From NCBI GenBank assembly GCA_037783415.1, contig JAZGTN010000027.1, positions 5,046,001-5,110,000 on the forward strand: DNA of 64,000 nt. Direction: 5' to 3'. The position numbers were made by a program, and so were the translations under genes. The DNA comes from Leptasterias polaris. Its lineage: Eukaryota > Echinodermata > Asteroidea > Forcipulatida > Asteriidae. Below the pieces are notes generated by a model. The model saw only the letters and a list, made by a program, of their open reading frames with translations, was not told where the DNA came from and did not search any database. This document shows, piece after piece, positions 59,736 to 64,000 of this stretch (its first letter is position 1; each line of letters begins with the position of its first letter).

Positions 59736-59809
59736 ACACATCATCATTGCGCATGTAAATAATATTCTCCAGCTGTGATGCAATTATTACATCTGTTACA
59801 TTGCAGTGG

Positions 59810-60205
59810 TTAAAGGTGCTGCATACGTTTGGTAATTGGAGCCAACTGATTGTGTTAATCCTATATAAATGTAGGTACATACAATAAAACTAACCTGTGA
59901 AAATTTCACTTCAAAAGGTGGTCGCGTTTTTTAGATATCACCGAAAACCCGGAGCGAATATTTCCACGCAGGAGGAATATTCCCCATAGGAATACACAGT
60001 CTGAGAAGCGTTTCTGACAGAAACGCTTCTCAGATTCAAATTTGGGGGAATAAAAAGTGATATATTTTTCCATAACCGTAGTACTTCGAAGTTAAAAGTT
60101 TCTCCAAATTCATTATACTACCCAAAGCTGCTGTACTTCTCACCAAGTAAGTTTTTATTGCCATTAATTTTCAGAGTCATTACCAAACGTGTACTGTGCC
60201 TTTAA
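59810..60205. mobile_element. TTAA-bounded palindromic element, complete copy
   Basis: The 396-bp element begins TTAAAGGTGCTGCATACGTT and ends AACGTGTACTGTGCCTTTAA, which are inverted repeats with TTAA at both edges. A near-perfect palindrome at its centre (60001-60033, CTGAGAAGCGTTTCT / AGAAACGCTTCTCAG) has 15-bp arms and a 3-bp loop. There is no coding capacity. TTAA ends suggest a piggyBac-type non-autonomous element (inference). Confidence 0.75.
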
Positions 60206-61222
60206 TAGAATTATCAGATCATCTTCTTTGATATGATGTGTTAAATAGCAAGCCCCCCCCCCCCACCTCAATTTTTTGTTATTTTGTTTACGGTTATCAT
60301 ACATGTAACCCAACTGCTTTCTATGAAACTATATACAACTAAATGCGCTTCCTGTCACATCAACATTTTCAAGACACATTGTTTGCAAAATGGTTTCGAT
60401 GGAATGTAAACCTCATAACAGAGCCATATTTGTAAAAATACATAACAAAAACCAGCCGAATATACTTGTTCAGCTGCTATGCATCATTAACTGTTCTGGA
60501 AGTAACAGGGATTGGCAGCTAATTTTCTCAAATCTCCAACATTCTTTCTTTCCGGTATTTTTCATAGGGATTTGACATTTCACTTTTCCTGTCTGTGACA
60601 AACACCAAAATCTTACGCTGACCGTGAACAATAAAAGAAAACGGGTGTTCTCTATTCATTAAGGAGACTTGATGTACTTGAGGGATTATTACAGGTCTTG
60701 GAGAGAAGTTTCCCTCACAAGTGTCAGGGTACATTAGCATCACCGTCACTGGTGTTATCACAAGACTGTAATATTCTGCATTTTGGGAGTAACCAGACTT
60801 GTCATGTTATTATTTCAACTGTTTCTTTAACCTCACTCTATTGAAATTATTACGAGGAGGGCCGACAATGGTTAGGGCAAACCTACGGTGCCTCCAGTCA
60901 CACTCAATTCAGTTCCCTTCTTTAGCCTGGATACAAGACGAGGGTAGGAAAAAAAGTTAAAAAAAATTGGCTGAACGTGATGCCTGCTTTATGACCATGT
61001 TCTATGCGCTGCCCAAAAGCCCAAGCTAACATGTGCTTGACAAGAACCCAAAACAGAAAACACTGGTGTAAAAACAGCCCTCGGGGTCAAAAGCTCTCAC
61101 CCCTTTCTTGAAAAGGCGCACAGGGGCGGCGGCTGTCCCCACATGAGTTAGATTGTGGTTGGGTGAAAGTTGGGAGGCCATTTTGGACGGGAGGTACCGT
61201 CTGACGAAGGTCGCTTACTCAC

Positions 61223-61435
61223 AAAGCTAGGATCACTGTCTTTTGTTATGGTCAGCCTTGTCTCAACCGTGGTAACACTACACTTGGATACACTGGTGTA
61301 TTTTGTTGAAACTGTGGCTGCCTGCAATTCTTGACCTGGCTTTTGCAGCAAATCCTTTGACAGGATCAGAGTGGCAATTGTTCGGACTACATCTGCGGAA
61401 CTTTCATTCTCCTCTTTGATGAGGGACAATGCCAT
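61223..61435 (-). CDS. Orphan candidate first coding exon, product unknown
   Basis: The frame starts with ATG in the context AACACCATGGCA, an almost ideal Kozak site. It runs 71 codons (MALSLIKEENESSADVVRTI ...) to ...KDSDPSF and then meets a consensus donor GTGAGTAAG in phase 0. Composition is protein-like (Ser/Thr/Lys/Glu-rich) with no recognisable domain. Its phase does not fit EHBP1 visible exon 1 (needs phase 2) but would fit visible exon 2. It may be a first exon of another gene, an alternative EHBP1 start, or chance. Confidence 0.35.
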
Positions 61436-61957
61436 GGTGTTGCCTTGATATTGCGCCGTTTGTATTAAAATGAATCAGAATTAATTGGGTTTCATGTATG
61501 ACAAAGTACTCTGTGGTGCAGGTTGCATACAGCGTACTGGCCAACCCTGCTGTGACCCTTTGTCGAGAAAGTCAAAATTCAAATCAACAACTCAATTTCT
61601 GGAGTTTATTGTTCATTTTATTTCTCCATGGATTTAACCAATAATACAAACAAACGGTCTGGAAAATTTGATTCACGGCAAATTTTTACAGACTTACTAC
61701 TTTGATCTTGATCTTAAAAGAAAACCAAAATATTCCGTTTGATCAAAACACCAGGTCAAATAAAACATATCTTACAATAGTTTGAACAAAGTCATGTCAA
61801 ACAAACCTTTCCGCGATTGAAATTCCCAGTCAGGTGAGCAATCACCCAATATAACTATTTAAAAAAACTGTTATCCATTTTAAAAAAAGAATACTTAATA
61901 CAAAATATCTTTAAAATCTTACGAAGAGTACAAGATTCCCAGAGTGGTTTTTATCAG

Positions 61958-62140
61958 GGCCCAATTTTATAGATCTGCTTAAGCAGCAAATATTGCTCAA
62001 CAGTTTTCTGCTTAGCAAAAATAAGCAGGATACCAGTCACAGATGGTACACGTTGAATGGTATTCTGGTTGGTAACCTTTATTTGGTAAGCATTGTTTTA
62101 TTGTGCTTAGCTAATTTGAGTTCTTCAGCAGCTATATACT
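61958..62140. mobile_element. AGCTGCTTAA hairpin element, third copy
   Basis: The left end is GGCCCAATTTTATAGATCTG and the interior has AGCAAAAATAAGCAGGATAC and CAGTCACAGATGGTAC. The right end is eroded (CAGCAGCTATATAC). Confidence 0.7.
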
Positions 62141-63095
62141 TATTTAAAGGTCCCATCCACTGAAAGTCAACCATTAACAAATCAAAAAAATACATTTCTT
62201 AAAGCTCAAATATTGAAAAAGGCACTTTATAAGGTTCAAAAATTGAAACTAAAATTCACTATTCTTCGCTCTACAAGAATTATTCATGAAGCCCTCCCCC
62301 TCCTTTCCCCCCCCCCCTCTCCCCCCACCACAATAATGACAAAATAGAGACTGCCCAAACAAACCTGCCCCAATACAGATCTCTAGGGTATTCACAAGCT
62401 TCATAATAACCCCAATAAAAAACATCCAGAGTCACAAGAATACACTCTGAATACGAGAGAGAAAGAAGAATACAGTACTTTTTTTTTCCTTTTCTAAAGT
62501 TCTTCTCCTGGTTCTGTTTGAGTTTGGTTCCCAGGTTGACGCCATTGTGCCCTGTCTTCTACAATTCATTTGGGGGTGGTGAACGCAGTTTACATCGGAC
62601 AAATACTCTATTTGTTATTTTAGATTACTGGTCTTGTTTTCTAAACATGCTACATTGCATCTGTGGTTCGCTCTCCTTTTAACGAGAGTGGGGATTGTTC
62701 TGTTGTGTGCGGGTAGATACAATGGGAGGGGGGGACACTAGGGGTAGAGGAGAGGGAATTAAAAATAAAGAAAGAGAAGGTGAAACAAACTTGTTATATT
62801 GAATGGGGAACATATTAAAAGGATTTGTTGAGCTGCACTGAGTGGAATTAATATGTAAGGCTTAGAAATGATAACAAGTCGCTGGTACACTTGAAAGGAG
62901 ATTTTTCCTTGACTTTCCCTTCGTGGAAAACATTAATTGAAGACTCTAATTGAGTCTGTGGTTCTGATGCACCTTGTGCTTGTTTGTTTATTTTTCTAAA
63001 AGCGAATGCAACAGCTTCATCAAGATACAGAGAGAGTTGTTTTAAATGAAAAAAAGACATCAAGAAAATGTTGATCCTTCCCTAGCCCTTACATG

Positions 63096-63504
63096 TAAAG
63101 ACAGGGTATATTTTGAGTAGTTCTCAAAGACCGATATCCTCACTTGGTGTATCCCAACATAGGCATAAAATAACAAACCTGTAAAAATTTGGACTAAATT
63201 GGTCATCGAAATAAAAATGAAAATAATGAAAGAAAACAAACACCCTTGTTGCATAGAATTGTTTGCTTTCAGATGCCTGAGAAAGGCTTCATGCCTGAAC
63301 CTGAAGCCTTTCTACCTGAAGCCTTTCTCAGATTAAAAATGTTTTGGTGAAAAATTACCTCTCTCTCTAAAACTACATTACTTCTAAGGGGGTTGTTTCT
63401 AACAAGGTTTCATAATATCAACAGCTCTCCAGTGCTCTTTACCAAGTAAGTTTTGATGATCATAAACTTGTGGAGTAATCACCAAAAGTACACCCTGCCT
63501 TTAA
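63096..63504. mobile_element. TTAA-type palindromic element, second full-length copy
   Basis: About 409 bp. The interior words TCTCAAAGACCGATATCC, CACTTGGTGTATCCCAACAT and AACAAACCTGTAAAAATTTG match the other copies, and the right end is ACACCCTGCCTTTAA. The central palindrome CTGAGAAAGGCTTCA / TGAAGCCTTTCTCAG (63277-63331) has an extra internal copy of TGAAGCCTTTCT. Confidence 0.7.
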
Positions 63505-64000
63505 TATACATGTACATGTAGATATACATGTACATTGTGAATCTTGTTTAAAAGAGCAACCAAGAACATTTGAATTGTCATCGGCTAGGGTCAGAAATCA
63601 CTAATTACTCTTTAAAATCATATAAAACTTTTGTGAGATACAATTCAGTTGCATACTCATTTTGCTACTAAAAAACCCACAAGTATCCATGCTAAGTAAT
63701 CAGGATAGTTGATCAAGATTGTCGCAAGTCAGTTTGGATTGTGTTCAGATGGGATGTGATACATGTATGAACAATGTACTGTACAATACATAGTACATCA
63801 ATCCAGCTGCCCTAAATGTAAAAGTTGATGACACCACTGTAGAAATATGCATCCTCTAAATTCAAATGTCATCATTCATCTTCCTCCTCGTCGTCTTCTT
63901 CTTTTCACTCAAGCCCCAAAGGTGACTATTATTCAGAAACACCATGGTTTATTTATCTGCACCACATGAGGGCGCTATTCAGAATTTACAGTCCCCCTAC

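Larger units (their letters stand above)
53730..64000. other. Probable first intron or 5' region of EHBP1
   Basis: The exon at 53729 needs an upstream exon ending in TG (phase 2) and carrying a VECTxK-like sequence. I did not find it here. The stretch holds poly(G)24 at 56930, the orphan exon candidate at 61223-61435, palindromic elements at 59810 and 63096, and the hairpin element at 61958. Open frames near 55872-56156 and 57770-58024 show no recognisable product. Confidence 0.5.

Noticed and set aside
61223..61435. Orphan exon as the missing EHBP1 first exon
   Set aside because: It ends in phase 0, whereas EHBP1 visible exon 1 needs a phase-2 partner, and it lacks the expected NT-C2 N-terminal sequence; it is kept only as an orphan candidate.

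Overview
The window is eukaryotic, intron-rich and repeat-rich animal DNA. One protein-coding gene is recognisable. It is the minus-strand orthologue of EHBP1 (EH domain-binding protein 1), assembled here by hand from 20 coding exons between 53729 and the stop codon at 12827. Every junction is GT-AG and every codon phase agrees across the junctions. The joined exons give about 1,017 residues in the family order: N-terminal C2-like domain (NT-C2), acidic linker, calponin-homology (CH) domain, Ser-rich linker, two Arg/Ala-rich helical repeats, Rab-binding bMERB coiled coil and a C-terminal CAAX box (CSIQ). The human protein is about 1,230 residues. Only the first roughly 35 residues (first coding exon) were not found, so the gene probably begins beyond position 64000 or in an exon I could not recognise.

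The host is most likely a marine invertebrate deuterostome, and I favour an echinoderm, probably a sea star. The protein resembles vertebrate EHBP1 closely in the NT-C2, CH and bMERB segments. The introns carry small palindromic elements, including a ~400 bp TTAA-bounded one that I associate from memory with asteroid genomes. The species call is inference.

Layout by position. 1-12463: no recognisable gene, downstream (3') of EHBP1; it holds several hairpin elements, a poly(C) tract and GC-rich non-repetitive blocks that could be regulatory. 12464-12826: probable 3' UTR. 12827-20960: six exons encoding the bMERB domain and tail, with a ~640 bp, ~21-bp-unit minisatellite in the intron 20093-20734. 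21534-33398: linker exons, including a 27-nt in-frame microexon. 36491-40637: CH domain and flanking linkers. 46062-53729: acidic linker and NT-C2 exons. 53730-64000: probable first intron or upstream DNA. It carries repeats and one orphan candidate exon (61223-61435) with a very good Kozak start and a consensus donor.

EHBP1-family proteins link membrane recycling to actin and Rab GTPases. The NT-C2 domain associates with membrane, the CH domain with actin, and bMERB with Rab8-family GTPases; the CAAX cysteine can be prenylated. The points most worth checking are the cassette microexon, the absence of NPF (EHD-binding) motifs in the visible exons, the orphan Kozak exon, the unusual number of 15-24 bp poly(G/C) tracts, several palindromic element families, and the possibility that the gene-poor 3' flank is a regulatory landscape of a neighbouring developmental gene. 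I found no clear evidence of a wholly new biological system.
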